Shown here one piece after another: positions 1 to 14,300 of a DNA stretch of 64,000 nt. Within the stretch, counting starts at the first letter, position 1, and the number at the start of each line of letters is the position of its first letter. The notes beneath the pieces are model-generated. The model worked only from the letters and a program-made list of their open reading frames with translations, had not been told where the DNA came from and did not search any database. Origin of the DNA: Brachionus rotundiformis (Eukaryota > Rotifera > Eurotatoria > Ploima > Brachionidae); contig JAESIW010000137.1 in the NCBI GenBank assembly GCA_016802295.1, forward strand, positions 1,727,318 through 1,791,317. Reading direction: 5' to 3'. The position numbers and the translations under genes are program-made.

Positions 1-3000
1 TCTTAAACCTGTTCGTGGTATGTTCCACTTGATCCAACTCGAATCTGAGTATAAAATTTATTTTATTAAGTTGGTCAATTTTTTTAGCCAGTTCCAATTT
101 GTTTTTTAATCTTGAATTGAGTTCCTTTTGGCCCAAATCAACCACTTTCTTACAATGTTCTACCTGTTCCAATTTAAGAGAATAATTTTTTTTTTCCTTA
201 AGAAAATTTTCATTATGAGCCCTCTGTTTTTCCCTTAAAGTAGCAAAATTTTCCTTCATCTGACAGATTTTTTTGCGCAAAAAACAAGTCTCGGTATTTT
301 GCTCCCGCATCCTACAGCCTAAACTGTCTATGGTTTGTTTATTGGAGGCAATCATTCTAGTCAACTTGTCATCCTGATCAGATTCCATTTCAAAATTCTC
401 GCTTTTCAAAAGCTTAATTACTTTTTTCAAATGTTCTAGCTTAAATTTCATTTCGCTGTGGAGCTCATTGATGCGAAAGTTTTCAATATTCTTCAAATTA
501 TTGCTTTCTAGTTCTGCGCTAATACCATTAGACTCGGTTAGGCTATTTATACCATCTAAAATATCCTTGTTAATTGAGCTTAACTCTTGGAATTGAGAAT
601 CTAATTTATTACTAAGGGCAAATTTTTTATTCAACTCGAGCTCGGCATTTTCTTTCGCTATTTGCAAATCTTTTTGTAATTTAAATTTTAACTTATCTAA
701 TCTGTGATAATTTTTCTTAAATTTGTCTTCATTTAATTGCCTAATTTCCTTGTAAAGACTCCTTAAACAAGTTAGATTAAGCTTAGCTTCATAATTAATC
801 GTTTTGGTTTGCTCTTTGTGTATCATATCCTTTAACTTTAACTGATAATTTTGATCATCCTCTTGCTCTATAATGACTTGTTTTAAATTCAAATTGTTTG
901 ATATTATCTTTTTAATATCATTTTTTGTTATTAAAATATCATTGAAAAATTCTTGAGCCTGAGGCTCGAATTTTAAGCTATTCTCTTGAGTGGCTTGGTT
1001 GGTGATCGAGTGGCGTAAAATTGGCGATGGCATTAAAAATGCCTCGTATCCGTCACTCATATTACACAACACTAAAAGACCATTGTCAAAAGCACTCATA
1101 AAAAATATTCTATTAACACAATTTGATATTACCAACTGGCTTATACCGCAATTTTGATAAAATTTCTTATTAACTATCTGCCATTTGCTTACTCTGCCTT
1201 GAGAGTACTTGAAGTGTAAAATATGACCTTTTTGATTACCAACAAAAAATGTGTTCCCATGCGAGCACAAGCAGCTAATTTCCAGCTTTGTCAAGTCAAC
1301 AATTCTTTCAAGGACAATGTCTTCTATATTCGCTGTATTGGCTTCGGAGCTGATAGTTTTGCTATACTTGCAAGACAATATTCTAAGATTGCTGAGTTTG
1401 TCCAGGGCGAAAATGACCAAATTTGTTTCCATGCTTGAAATTGAAACATGCCTGAATTGGATTTGTTTTTCTATGTATTCATATAATCTCTGACCAGTGA
1501 ATGCGTTCCAAATGCATATGATGCCAGAGTTAGAACAACTAATGATGCATTGGTCATCTTCTAGCCACAAAAAATGCTGTATTTTGCCAATTCTTTGCTT
1601 AATTGAGACACACTTTTCCAGGGTCCACACACTGAAAATCTTGATTGTATTCAAACTTGAGGCTGCAAGTAGACTTCCGCCATTCGAAAATTTTATCAAA
1701 TTACTGTGACCTGAAACATAATTTAAAATTACTTTTTGGCCCTAAAAGAGAATTAAGAAAAAAATATTTTGAAATAACTGTTTTTGGATATGATCTATTT
1801 TATCACTTATTACAAAAAATGAAAATTTGTACTTTAAAAATTACATTTTAGCACCATTACTAATATTATTAAATTACTAATATTTACACCTATTTAATAT
1901 TTTTTTTTTAAAAAAAGATAATTAATTTACTTAATTTAAATGAAAATATTAGTTTCAAATCATTTAGAATTATTGAGTAAAAGTCGATTTTGTTCAAAAA
2001 AGAAGCAGCTAAATACAATCCAGTAGGGTGAATTGCCACATTAGCCACACGCTCTTCTAATCTTTTGCTGTATTCAATTTTTCTTGTTATGAAATTCCAT
2101 ATTTTAATCGTCCCCTCCTGGGCGTAAGTGACCATCAAGGGTTTTTGGTAACATATGTCCATTGACAAAATTTTTGTGTAATGAAACGATTTGATAAGAT
2201 TTAACTTAAGAATGTTCTTTTTATAAATATGATCACTGGTTAAGTCAAGCTTATATACGCTGTTCAATTCTGTGAAGCAAATTAAACAGTTCTGGGATCT
2301 GTTTATTCCCATTTGGGTAATAAACTCATTAGAAGAGTCTATTGATTGATCATTGATTACGTTATTTCCTTTATAAAATTATTTAATTTAAAAAAAAATC
2401 TTTATGAACCAAGAAATAAAACGAATAATTTTTTTATTTGAAAATTCTTGCTGAGTTCTAAATTCATGGTATGATCCTATTGGTATTTAATGACGACTTA
2501 TTTTGATAAGTTGTCAATAAAAATTGTGACATAAATTTATTTATATATTTAATAAGTTTTTTTTTTATATGAAAAAGTAGCAATTAAAAAATAGATTTCG
2601 TCACTTGTTATGTGCGGAAACCAAGGCCAAATAAGAGAGTCAGATAATTATCTAAATTGATAAATAATCAAGGATATGAGAAACTTAATTAAAACTTTGA
2701 GTCTTATGCCACAATAAAAAAGACTTAAAGAGTCCTAAAAAACCCATCAAATCTTAAATTCAATTAGTTTTAAAAACTAATTGAGATATGTAAAATATAT
2801 ACCTGAATATTCATCAGCAAGTTGACAAGAATGGCTCAAGCTAAACTCGTCTACTGAATTTGTTTGATAAATAGATATTTTGTTGATTCCTGATAGACTT
2901 ATAAACCCATTGTTGAGCTTCAATATTTGTCTTACTGGTGGTCCGATAGTTAAATTAGAAAAATTTTCCAACTTATCTTCTAAATCAATAAGACTTTGAA

Positions 3001-3886
3001 TGCTTTTCTTACCAAACATATTCCTATTAAATTCCAAATTGTCATTTTCATCTTCTTGACCATTCAATTTATCCAGATTTTCAAGCATATAATTAGTGTC
3101 TATTGAAATATTATACCACTTTGTGATCTCTACTTTTTGAACATTAAACAAAATAACATGACCACAATCGTCCCCTATTAGAATCTCATTCGGATTTAAC
3201 CATTCGAAGCTAGTGTAATTTGCAGCTAGCATAAAATTCCATTGAGAAAGTATTTTTTCACCTTTGTCAATCAAAAATGCTTGCAGACTAGCTTTTCCAA
3301 GAACAATTAATTTCCTCGAATCGTTCGGAAAAAATGAGACATGCGTTGCTCCTTGATCAAGTTGAATGGTGTCCAAAGTAATTAGCTGTTCTAAGCACCA
3401 TATAGAAAGAAATATGTGGAAATTTTTTTGTCCTATAAGACTAAATTTAGTATTATCATTGCTAATAGAAGCATTTAGTAGATTAAATTCTGGCTCTAGG
3501 AAAATAGTCCTTGGTGAATAGATACCAAAGTTGTAATCAATAAGGTGCACTTTAATAGTCTCTGATTTTGAATTTGTATTTGTTGCTTCCTCTAGGACCA
3601 AGTAGCTAGTGTTTTCGAAAGAGTAAAATTTTTTAATTAAAAAATAATTATCACTATGAACAATTCGAAAATTTTCCTCAATTAGATCAAAATGAAGCAA
3701 ATTGGTCGCATTAGAAGTAATTATTAAATGATCATTTAAAAATTTAAAAACATTCTTCTCTAATTTTGAAAGGCCAAGATAAGATTCTGGATTTAAAAAT
3801 TTTCCATCTTTAATGGGATCATCATTGCTTAATTTGTCACTTATACTTTTTAAACTTAGATTCGATACTGATTTATGTTCGCTCAT
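1..3886 (-). CDS. CFAP57: CFAP57-like ciliary WD40/coiled-coil protein (partial)
   Basis: Axonemal protein of the cilium; CFAP57 in other animals helps assemble inner dynein arms. Three exons are read on the minus strand: 3886-2803, 2368-1931, and 1710 running off the left edge. All have GT-AG borders and compatible phases. Exons 1-2 and the start of exon 3 are WD40-like beta-propeller sequence. Exon 2 carries a segment typical of CFAP57, with ISMDICYQKPL-like and VAIHPTGLYL-like motifs followed by a repeat ending in DFYSIILNDL. From about position 1000 downward exon 3 becomes a long charged coiled coil rich in E, K, L and N, as in CFAP57, CFAP43 and CFAP44. The exon 2 motifs favour CFAP57. 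The C terminus lies outside the window. The start at 3886 is the first ATG of an open exon, and the AT-rich sequence above it looks non-coding. Confidence 0.8.
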
Positions 3887-5650
3887 ATCAGTTTATGATT
3901 TTAAAGAATTCTCTTCGTTGTTGGTTATTGTCATTTAGTAATTAAATCAAATGTAAAAATTAAAAATATTTTTGCTATCAATTAATGAATTAATTTTGAT
4001 AGACTAGCAACAAGATTTCTAGATATTTTCATTGATAATTTAAAGGCTTACTAATAAAAGAAACTATTTATCAAATATAAACAATTATATAGCTGGTTGG
4101 TAAATTAAAGACAAAATGGCATGTTGAAAGAATAAAGAAAATTCAATAACTCACAGACTTAAATTTACCATTTCCTTAAACTTCCTTTATATTTAATCTA
4201 TTTAATTTAATTTTTATGATTCTATATTAAAATTGAACCATTAAAAAAATTATTGTTTTGTTTATTCGTGTTTGTGGGCTTAATAGTAAGAATCTAATAT
4301 AATTGTAAAAAATAATGACTGATAGAAAACTAATTTAGTATTAAAACGTGACGACTATAACTTAAACTTATTAAAATTTTTATAAAAGCACTTAAACTTG
4401 AAAGTCTAATTACATAAAATTGTCTCTAAGGACTTCTTTTCGACTTATTTGTATCTTATTCAAGGCTCCTTTCATAAAGGGAATACAAGTAAAAATAAAA
4501 TTTGCATGCAAGAATAAGAATAATAAATACTCAATTTTATTAAAATACAATTTCGAATAGATATTATTAATTAATAAAAAATCATAATTAGAACTAAAGA
4601 TATTCGATCAAGGATATTTTCTAAAACTAAATTTAGATCTCAGAATATTTTTAAAAGACAATTTATATCAACAAGCTCTAGTTTAAAAAATTGAAAAATC
4701 TTTTTTCAATTTCCTCAAGTCTATTAAAGAAAAAATAATTGTAATTGAATTAGTTTATATCAATTATTGAAAAATATTTCATAAATAATAAATATTATGA
4801 ATAAGCTTGAATTATTTGGTCATAATAATGAAAAATATCTCTCAGTAATAAGATTGTCCACATGTTCTTTTAAAATTTTGTAAATAATTTATAAAAGCTG
4901 ATTTTTACATTCTATTAAAATTAATTGGTTTTATATAAGCAAGTTATATTGATTCGGTGGTTGCACCTAATGTCTATCTTATAATGACTGAAGGAAAACG
5001 ATTTAGAAAATAAGTTAGAAATGTGTAAGAAATGCATTGAAACACTTTATGTCAATTCAAAAATAGATCTTTCGCTGTTTGGATCGTGACTCTTCCAAAT
5101 TCAGATTAAAATATGCCAAACAACCAGCAGCAGCAAAATTGTACCGATTGGTGAAAAACGCAAAAGAGGAGACCAAATGGTCAAAATAACTAAAAAAATA
5201 CTTATCATAATATTTATTATACTATTCAATTAAAATAGAGTCGAAAACGAATTTATCTCTGTTCGCCACCTTTATCCATTGTTTTCTCATCCTTTTAATT
5301 TTTTTTCTAGACATGTTTTAATATTCTGGTACTAAAAAGATGGTATTTTTGGGATCATTGTAATTCTTTCCATAATGAGCAACGACAAGACATAAATCTG
5401 GAAAATAATTTTTACTAATATAACATAATATTCTCAGATTTAATTCAATTTTGATAAAATTTAAAATTTTTAAAATCTAAATAGCATTAAAATGCCAAAT
5501 CAACAACTTAAAAATGTTTTTTTAATAAAATAAAAAATTAATTCAACTTTTTTTTGAATCAGCAGACTTAATAATCAAATAAAATATTTTTTTATCATAA
5601 GTTTGTATGTTTAAAACGTATATAAGTATATATCAATTCATTTTGCTATA
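3887..5650. other. AT-rich intergenic region
   Basis: Divergent intergenic space between CFAP57 and the SLC35F-type gene, so it probably holds both promoters. It is very AT-rich with no supported gene. A small higher-GC patch near 5080-5190 has a short in-frame plus-strand reading rich in K and A that stops at once. I could not assign it. Confidence 0.5.
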
Positions 5651-7103
5651 ATGATAAATTCAAATAACAAAGGTAAAAGTCACACGGCTTATATTTCAAC
5701 TAAATCTTTAAATTAACAGAAAAAAATGTAGTATCTACCGAAAACAAAAATTATTCAATCAAAGATAAAAATCTCTTCTCAAAATTATTTGCCATGTTTT
5801 CAAAGTAAACTTTAACATGAGTCCAAAATTGAGCTAATTTGTTTTGCCATCAGATCCTATTTAAAAGCCTCTTTACTAGCTCAAATACTCAGTCTTGTCA
5901 TTAGCGGAACTGGCGTAGTCAATACAGAACTATCCGAGACTTATAGAACAAATATTCCAACAGGTATTTTTTAAAAAGATCTGTTATCTAAAGATGCTAC
6001 ATGTACTTTTAAGCTCAATCAAGTTTAAACTATTTCATACTTTCTGTAATATTTTTACCAAGTTTTTTCGTAAAGAAAAAATCAGAGGCCAAAAAAATTA
6101 TTCAAAAAAGCTACTGGAAATACTTTTTAATTGCACTTATAGACGTTGAGGCAAATTATCTTATTATCAAAGCTTATTCATTGACAAATGTAACCACCAT
6201 TCAAGTCATAGATGCGTTCATTTTGCCAATTACACTTGTTCTATCATATTATATTTTGAAGCAGTCATTTAAAAAAAATCACATACTTGGTGTATTTGGA
6301 TGTCTTACGGGTTGTGGACTGATAATTGCCGCAGATTTAGTGACCAAAACACATGATGATGGTAAACTCTGAATATATTGAAAAAATAAGAGTAAATTTT
6401 TAGTTTAGGAATCCATAGGATCACAGGAGACGCTCTATGTCTGATTAGTTCAGTTTTGTATGCCATAAGTAATATTGGTGCCGAAATTTTGATAAAAGAA
6501 AGTTCAAAAAGAGAGTATCTAGCTATGATTGGCACATTTGGAACTCTAATCAGTGCTCTTCAAATGTAAAAATTATTTTTAAAATTAATGTCTTAAAAAA
6601 CTTAAACCAAGGCTGATTTTTGAGCGAGAACAAATATATGATTTGATAAAATTAAATAGTATTATAGTCTGTAAGTAATTGATAAAGTTATTTGACGAAA
6701 AGTAATCTTGTTCTAATAAAGGGGCTTTATTTGTAGCAGAGAGCTTACTAATGTTTATGATATACACGATTTTGCCAATGGTTGTTGAAAGATCTAGTGC
6801 AGCATTTTTAAATTTGAATTTGTTAAGTTCAGATTTTTATACCGCGATTTACGGATTAGTTCTTAAAAACTATCAAGTAATTTTTCAAAAATATTTCCGC
6901 TAATTCAAACTTATTTAAAGATAAATGCAATGTATTATTTTGGTTTTGTGTGCATATTGTTCGGAACAATTTTGTATTGTTTATCAGAGCCTAGAAATAG
7001 ACTGGAAAATTCATCATCATCTGAAAATACAAGCGATAAACAAGACAATAAAGTGAATGAAGCCGAAAAGCTTTCTACAAATTATGAATTATTTCTTATT
7101 TAA
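5651..7103 (+). CDS. SLC35F-type nucleotide-sugar/drug-transporter superfamily carrier
   Basis: Multipass membrane carrier of the solute carrier 35F family (DMT superfamily, closest in pattern to SLC35F1/F2). The substrate is uncertain. Eight exons join in frame: 5651-5672, 5720-5804, 5854-5963, 6014-6361, 6409-6565, 6612-6670, 6722-6876 and 6921-7103. They total 1,119 nt, or 372 residues, close to the family length. Family hallmarks are LALIDVEANY-like sequence at the start of one helix (SLC35F: GLADVEANY), ISSVLYAISN, a YLAMIGTFGTLIS block, and a final helix ending ILYCLSEP before a polar cytoplasmic tail. About ten hydrophobic helices can be drawn. The start at 5651 is the only ATG that joins in phase to exon 2. 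Introns are about 44-51 nt. The family assignment is firm; which SLC35F paralogue is not. Confidence 0.85.
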
Positions 7104-8547
7104 TTGATAATCTCATCTTTTAAATAAAATATTTCAAAATTTACAAAATTAATTAGCAAAATTTTATTCAAATTAAAACTAGAAAAATAGTTTGTTGATT
7201 ATTAAGAAATGATTCGCAATGTGATCTTTTAAAATTATTTTTTTTTTCATTTTTTGGTTATGAAAAGCTCAGTCTTATTAAAAATTTCAAAATTTAATTT
7301 AAGTTTTTTATCTGCTCATTTTAAAAGTGAAAGCGTTGATGACGATAATTTAAAACGGGATCAGATAAATTAAAAAAAACTAAGATGCCCGATGGATCCA
7401 TCACCATGCTAATAATTAAAAAAATTACTAAATAATGTATTCATAAAATATAGCTATAAAATGTTGATGGTCAATGAGATACAAAAGAGCTAAAGCCACT
7501 AACTAAAACCATTAAGCATTAATTGGAAAGCTAAGACATTATTCAAAAACAATTTACTTTTGTTCATTATAAATTTTTTTTAAAAAGCAGTCCATGGTTA
7601 AATTTTTTGCTGAATACCATTAAGGAGATATATTTGAGTTAAATCATTTTATACAATCCTATCTATCCTTATCTTGAAAAAGATATTTTCTGATCAAAAA
7701 AAAATCAAGGAAAGAGCTCTTAAATTCATTCCAGGATTTTAGTTTTAAATGAATTGAAGCGATCTTTAATTAAAAATTAATAAGATAAAAGAAATAAATT
7801 GATAAGATGGTACGATTAGTTATAAAAAAAAAAAAAAGTTTCCAAAATAAAAAAAAAATTACTCAAATTAAATTGACTTATATCAAAAGAGGTTAATTTT
7901 ACATTAAGCATTGAGAAAATTGAACTATTAATAAAATGGTATTTAAATAAATGAACTAAGTGTTTTGATTTTTTAATATATCAAAATTAAACAATAAAAA
8001 AACAAGTTCTGAACAATATTTATTTTTGATTTACTCAAGTATAATTATGATTAAAACATGGTTAAAAAACTTTAGCTGATTAACTAAGATAATTTTTTAT
8101 TTTTTAAGAAAAAAGAGATAAAAAATTTTTTTCTTAATTTTTCATAATTTTTTCTAATACAAATAAATGCATAATTTAAGACAATTTTATTTCTGCCTCT
8201 TTATTAAATCAAGCTATTATTTTTTGAATAATATTAAGATTTTTAATTTATTTAACACTTTGTTCAAACGACACAAATTGTTCTTATTTGAAAATTTTGG
8301 GCTTTTTATTTACCAATTTTCTATCAGATTAGATTTTAAATACTCGAAAAAATTCATAATAATAAAAAATAATTTTTCAAATAATTATAAATTTTTCTGT
8401 TCGATTTAAACTAGCTTGTTTGACGTGGAGCTCTCCGTTTTTCTCAACGCAACAAGCTCGGTATAGTGATTTAAAATTTATGCTTGCTAAAGGAATGTAT
8501 TTTGTGAATAAATAATTTTAGCTGGTACGTGTTTTAAAATAGAAAAG
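7104..8547. other. AT-rich intergenic region
   Basis: Between the SLC35F-type gene and the mannosidase. It is homopolymer-rich. An 80-codon open frame at 8167-8409 has only AT-driven F/N/K/I composition, so I do not call it. A GC-richer stretch at about 8410-8470 is probably promoter or 5' UTR of the mannosidase. Confidence 0.5.
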
Positions 8548-10699
8548 ATGAGCAATAAAGATTATCTGTTACCATTGTATCTTATTCCAAAAAAATCAAA
8601 ATTTCCCATAAACGAAAAAAAATTTCTTATTTTCTTACTATTTGGTACTCTAATCACATCTTTAATCATATTCGTGAATTTGCCGTCAACCAACAGTCTG
8701 TCGAGACAAGACTTGAGTAATTTATTTTTGCCAAAGTTTAATAATTCTCAGAAAATAAATCGGAATCGGCTGAAGCCACACGAACCAAAAGTAGAAGTAG
8801 AATCAGGCAATGATTTGCCAAAGTTTATTGTTGAACCAGATTCTGGTAAAGAAAATGAGAACAAAAATCGCTTAAGAAGAGACAAGATAAAAAATGTTTG
8901 TTTTTTTTTTTATTTTTTAAAAGCCTTTTTAAAGCTTTTCAAAAGATGACTTTACATGCTTGGAACAACTACAAAAAGTACGCTTGGGGAAAGAACGAGC
9001 TAAAACCACTGAGTAGGACATTTCACCAAACTGGTATTTTTGGTGCTGGATCTGACCTAGGCGCAACAATAGTAGACTCGCTTGACACCCTCCATATCAT
9101 GGGTTTGCATGAAGAGGTCGAATTGGCAACCGAATGGATCAAAAAAAACTTCAATATCAATATAGTATGCCATTTTTAATTAAAAGCATATTTATCAGCT
9201 ATAAAATGTTTCAGCTATAAAAATTTTATTTTTTTCTAAGAATTTTAATAAGTTAAAAAATTCGGTTAAAACCGCAATCTTTAAATATCCAAATATGAAG
9301 AAGAGAAATATTTTATTACTAAAATTAATTTTTTATCATAATATTTTAATAAATTTTTTTGTTCTAGAATTCCCAAATATCAGCATTTGAGGTAAATATT
9401 AGGTTTATTGGTGGATTTTTGGCAATATACGCTCTAACAGATAACAAGGTATATTTTTTCTCATTTTTTATTCTATTTATGGAATGTTTTTTTAAGCTTT
9501 ATTTGGACAAAGCAGTCGAAGTAGCCGACGCTTTGATGCCTGTTTTTAATACACCTACCGGAATACCTTATGCACTGGTGAACCCAATAAGGTTTTTATC
9601 TCACTTTTTTTTTTATTTTAAAAAAATATTTTTTATCAAATTTTTGTTGTCTAGTAAAGCGGTCCATAATTACAACTGGGCTGCAGGTAGTTGTTCAATT
9701 TTGTCCGAACTTGGCACGTTTAGCTTAGAGTTTCAGTATTTAACCGATTTAACAGGAAATAAAATTTACCAGGAAAAAGTAAAATGCCCATCTTTTAATT
9801 TTTCCAAATCTAATTTGGACTCTTATTAAGATAGACAAAATTTATGATCATTTAAGAAAAAACAAAAATGCAAATGGACTTTATTATAATTATATAAATC
9901 CGAATAATGGTCAATATTGCGGAAGTAAAATATTTTTTTATTTAAAAAAAATAAAATAAAGCAAAATTATTTTGAATTAGGCCAAGCTTCAATTGGTGGC
10001 TTAGCTGACAGTTTTTATGAGTATTTGTTTAAATTATGGTTGTATAAAAACAAATCGGACAAGGAACTGCTGGACATGTATTTGGATTCCATAGACGCAT
10101 TGAAAGCTCGTGTTTATCTCAAATCTAACAGCAATTTAGGCTACTTTGGAGAATATTCTGCAAATTTTGTTAACAAAAAAATGGGCCACTTGGCCTGTTT
10201 TGCCGGAGGCTTGTTTGGTTTGACCGCCATAAAAGTCGAGGAATTAGATGAAGAAAAACGCAATATGTACAAGGAAATGGCCATAGATATTACCAATACA
10301 TGTCACGAATCCTATGTAAGAACTACTACTCATTTGGGTCCAGAAGCGTTTGGATTTGAGCCTAACAAAGAGGCTTTGGCTCTTGACAAGTACTATATTC
10401 TACGGCCTGAAGTTATTGAGTCGTATTTCTATCTATGGCGAATAACTAAAGATGAAAAGTACAGAGACTGGGCCTGGGATGCAGTCGAAGCTTTGGAAAA
10501 ATATTGCAAAACTGAAAATGGATACTCAGGCATAAAAGATGTTAATAGTCCAAATCCACAAAAAGATGATGTTCAGCAGAGCTTTTTCATCGCTGAAACT
10601 TTAAAATATTTGTATTTAATTTTTTCTGAAGACGATCTTATTTCGTTTGATAAATTTGTTTTTAATACTGAAGCCCATCCGTTTCGAATAAAAGCTTAG
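8548..10699 (+). CDS. Class I alpha-1,2-mannosidase (GH47), Golgi type
   Basis: Removes alpha-1,2-linked mannose from Man9-Man5 N-glycans in the ER/Golgi. Seven exons join in frame: 8548-8895, 8946-9164, 9368-9448, 9497-9591, 9655-9778, 9831-9924 and 9981-10699. They total 1,680 nt, 559 residues. Architecture is type II: a short cytoplasmic N terminus, one membrane anchor at about residues 27-48, a polar stem, then the GH47 (alpha/alpha)7 domain. Family motifs in order are HAWNNYKKYAWG, GATIVDSLDTL, FEVNIRFIGG, a GGLADSFYEYL block, MGHLACFAGGLF, CHESY, LGPEAF, YYILRPEVIESY, DDVQQSFFIAETLKYLYLIF, and NTEAHP. The Thr of NTEAHP is the calcium ligand in solved family members. This is the MAN1A1/1A2/1C1 group rather than ER MAN1B or EDEM. 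Intron 2 is the longest, at about 200 nt. Confidence 0.93.
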
Positions 10700-11353
10700 T
10701 TGGCATTTTTGTTGAATATTTTAAAAGATATACCAATGATATAGTCAACTTTGGCTTTTACTTCGCCAAATGTTTTTATATATATAAAAAAATATTTTAT
10801 AAACTTGATTAAGTTAAATAAAAATGAAATACACTTTCTTTCTTTCGAAAAAAAAGATCATTTAAAAAATTAATTACTTTTCAATGTACAGTATAATTTT
10901 TTGAGTTGTATCTTACAATGGTAGTAGTCATTTTACCAAAAAAAAAATTGATACGATTCTAACTTGAAACTTTAAAAACCAAATATTAAAAATTAAAAAT
11001 TGAAATTTTGTTAAATTAGTTGACACAAAATTAAATCTTTTTTAAATATTAAAATTAAACAGACTAATTAAAATAAGTTGAAATTTAGCCAAATTTTAAT
11101 TACAGAACAAAGTTTTAAAAAATTCCAAATTTTTTATTTAATTTTAATTTAGTTTAAAAAAACTATTGAAGCAATAAACAATTTTTAGATGTAAGAAAAA
11201 CGCATGTTTTGTTAGTCGAAACTAAAAAATTTATTCATTAGAATTTGATTTTATAAAAAAATATTTTAAAAAATTAAATGATAATATAAATAATTTTAAA
11301 AATCATTTTAATATTAAGATATTTAACAAGTTTTTTTTTTCAATGAATTTCAA
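10700..11353. other. AT-rich convergent intergenic region
   Basis: Lies between the 3' ends of the mannosidase and NEDD4. It should hold both 3' UTRs and poly(A) signals. No gene seen. Confidence 0.5.
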
Positions 11354-14300
11354 TCAATCTACACCATCAAATCCTTCCGAATTCTCTATTGCCAACAACA
11401 ATTTTTCTCTGAGCTCTTCATAGCTTCTATATGCTGGCAGATCAAGTCTATTAAAGCTTTTTAAAAGAAATATAGTAAAAGTAGTTAATGAAAAAATTAT
11501 CCATATTAGTTACCATGTGTGAGCTCTTGGTAATTGTTTGTAATCACCCCAACTTTGAATGGTAAATTTTTGATATCCATTGCTACCTTGTAACTCAGCA
11601 AATCCGTTCATTGGAACACGCGAGGTTCCAGTAACAAATTGCAAGAATCTGAGTCTGAGCTCGTTTGGGAAAGAATACATAGCCATCCAAAACCAAGTGA
11701 TGACCCGATGATGCGGATTGTATTCTCCTTTATAGGCTGTGCTCATCTGCCAATCTTTAATATTTACATCTCCTAAACCACTCAACAAAAGCTCGAACTC
11801 TTTCGGATCAAATATTTGAATACAATTTCTTGGCACAATTTCGGTGAAGCCCTTTATAAAACTGTTCATTTGTTTCTCAATTCTGTTGACAAATTTCCAC
11901 TGAATGACCAAATCAATAAATTCCTTTTTGTTTTCATTGGTCACTTTGATATTTTTTCCATTAGGCTTAAGCTCGTGTTCAACTGTTTGTCCAAAAACAT
12001 CTGATTCACTGGTAAATGTAAGATCCAAAGATTCAACATCGTCAGTTTCCATAATAAACTTCATCGATTTGTAATATTCAATATCGACAGCTTCAATGTC
12101 CTGCAATGTAATCGGTTTGTTCAATATCATTTTGTAAAATGGTCGAATAAAAAATCCATCTATTAATCTATTGTGATATGCAGCCATACCGACAACTCGA
12201 CCGATAAAATGGAAATATTCCAAATGGTTGTCATTTAATAAGCCTGAATTTGGGTTTATTTGAAGAGTGTAATTATCGCTTAAAATAAATATGTATAAAT
12301 AAAAATTATTTAGTAATAGGGAAAGTAAATTGCTTGGTATAAAATTATACTGTAAAATTTCTGAACAATCAACAGATACATCTTAAATATAAAAAAAAAC
12401 TTGGCTCTAAGTTCTATAAGTTCTATAAACTTTTTGATTAAGATTATATTAATATAATTAAAAAAAAAAAAAACTTTTAAACATCATTTTTAACAATTTT
12501 AACATGAAATTCTATAAATATCTACACGCTTGATGGAATTTACCAATGCGGTTTTACTCATTAGACAAAAATAATCCCCTAAATTATATCTTTTTAAGGC
12601 ATTTTTTATACCGTTTAAAAAAATTAAAATATTAGACATTTTTGACCCTATTAACTTACATGGCTGAATATTCAAAAAGACCATAATAAGGATTAAATAT
12701 TTCCTTTGACAAAATATGAAACCATTCTCTACTAACACCACCATAATCGTAGGATTTTTCACCTTCGAATTCAATCCAAAGTCTAAAATTAAAATTAAAT
12801 TTTATTATAAATTATAATTAAATTATTAACCAAATTTTAACTCACGCCATCCTAAAATGCTCTGGGTGTTTTTCACCTATAATTTTGTTAAATGAATCTT
12901 CGAGAACATTTGACCTTCTGACTCGAATGAAATATTTATCAATACCACCATATTGGGATCCTTTGGGAGGTGCAGGAGGCAAGAATTTCCTATACTGGTC
13001 GAACTTAAGCTTATAATCTCTTGAATATGGCACAGCTGGTCCGGCAAATTTTTGTAATCTTGGATCCTCCCATTGAGTTCGCTTATTGTTATGATCTATG
13101 TAAAATATTCGGCCATCACTGTGACGCCTTTCTTCCCATCCAGGCGGCAAAGGTCCGATTCGACTTTCGAAGTCCAAAGCAGGCTGTGGTGATGGTTTTC
13201 CATTACGAGGATCGATCCAAGTAGTTGTTTTGTTCACATGATCAATGAAAAATATTCGACCTTTATCTGAGTAGGAAAAATCCCATCCTGAAGGTAGCGG
13301 TGCCTCGTTAGGTTTAGGCCTAATTCCATTTGCGTTTGAGTTTGATGTACTACTGGACGAACTCGCTTGGCCTTCAGAGGAAGACTCTGTGTTTGTATCA
13401 TCCTCACTGTTTTGATTCGATTCATTCATATCATCGTTTATGTGATGCCGGAACATGGTTGAAGCTTGTTGATTATTTTGTGCAGGATTATCTGTTGACT
13501 CATCTGATGAATTGACTGAAGTCTGGGCAAGTGTTGGTTTTAGTGCAGGTCTTATCCAAGTTGTTGTTTTGTTCACATGATCTACATAATATATTCGACC
13601 ATTTTGGTCAAATCGTTGCTCCCATCCAGACGGTAGTGGGGAATTATTCAAAGCATTCAAGTTACTTGCATCACTTGAGTTTGTAATGGACGAGCCTGGT
13701 CGAGATCGACTCACTTGATTCTCGTCTGTTTCTGAATTTAGTGATATCCGGCTTGATTGAGCTATTTGGACAGAATTGTTGGCCAGTATTTGTTCGATAT
13801 CTTGAATGGATGATACATAGTGTATTATCAAGGTCAGTTTTCCTTTAGCCTTAGAAAATAGGGACTTTTTTTCCAAAGGAAAATCAATTGTATTAAATGC
13901 GTTTGGATCGCTATCGTTCAGTATAATAACACGGCTTTTGTCAAAAGGTATTGACACCTTTCCCATTGAATCATTTCTAGTCTTTTGATTAAAAAATTAA
14001 ATTCATTAAAAAGTTTAAATTATAAATTAAGACTTACTATTCTATTTTCATTTATCACATCAAACATTAGCTTGTGTTGACTTGGTATCACATTGAATAT
14101 AAAGTCTATATTGTAAATTGGATTTGAATTCTGGCAAAATTGTTTATTAATCAATGAAAACAATAATAAATAAGGATTAGATTACTTTTTTAATTGTCGG
14201 AGTCTTTAGGAACTCAATAACACTCTCATTATTTTTTTTACATAAAAAAATCTCGACAAACGGGTCAACTGAGCCAAATAAGTCTTTGTTTAGGTCCTTT

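Noticed and set aside
1223..1851. Plus-strand small frames over the CFAP57 third exon
   Set aside because: They are shadows of the long minus-strand exon, which gives WD40 then coiled-coil sequence without a stop for about 1.7 kb.
8167..8409. 80-codon frame upstream of the mannosidase
   Set aside because: Composition is only what AT-rich DNA gives (F, N, K, I, Y); no start context, homology or splice partner.
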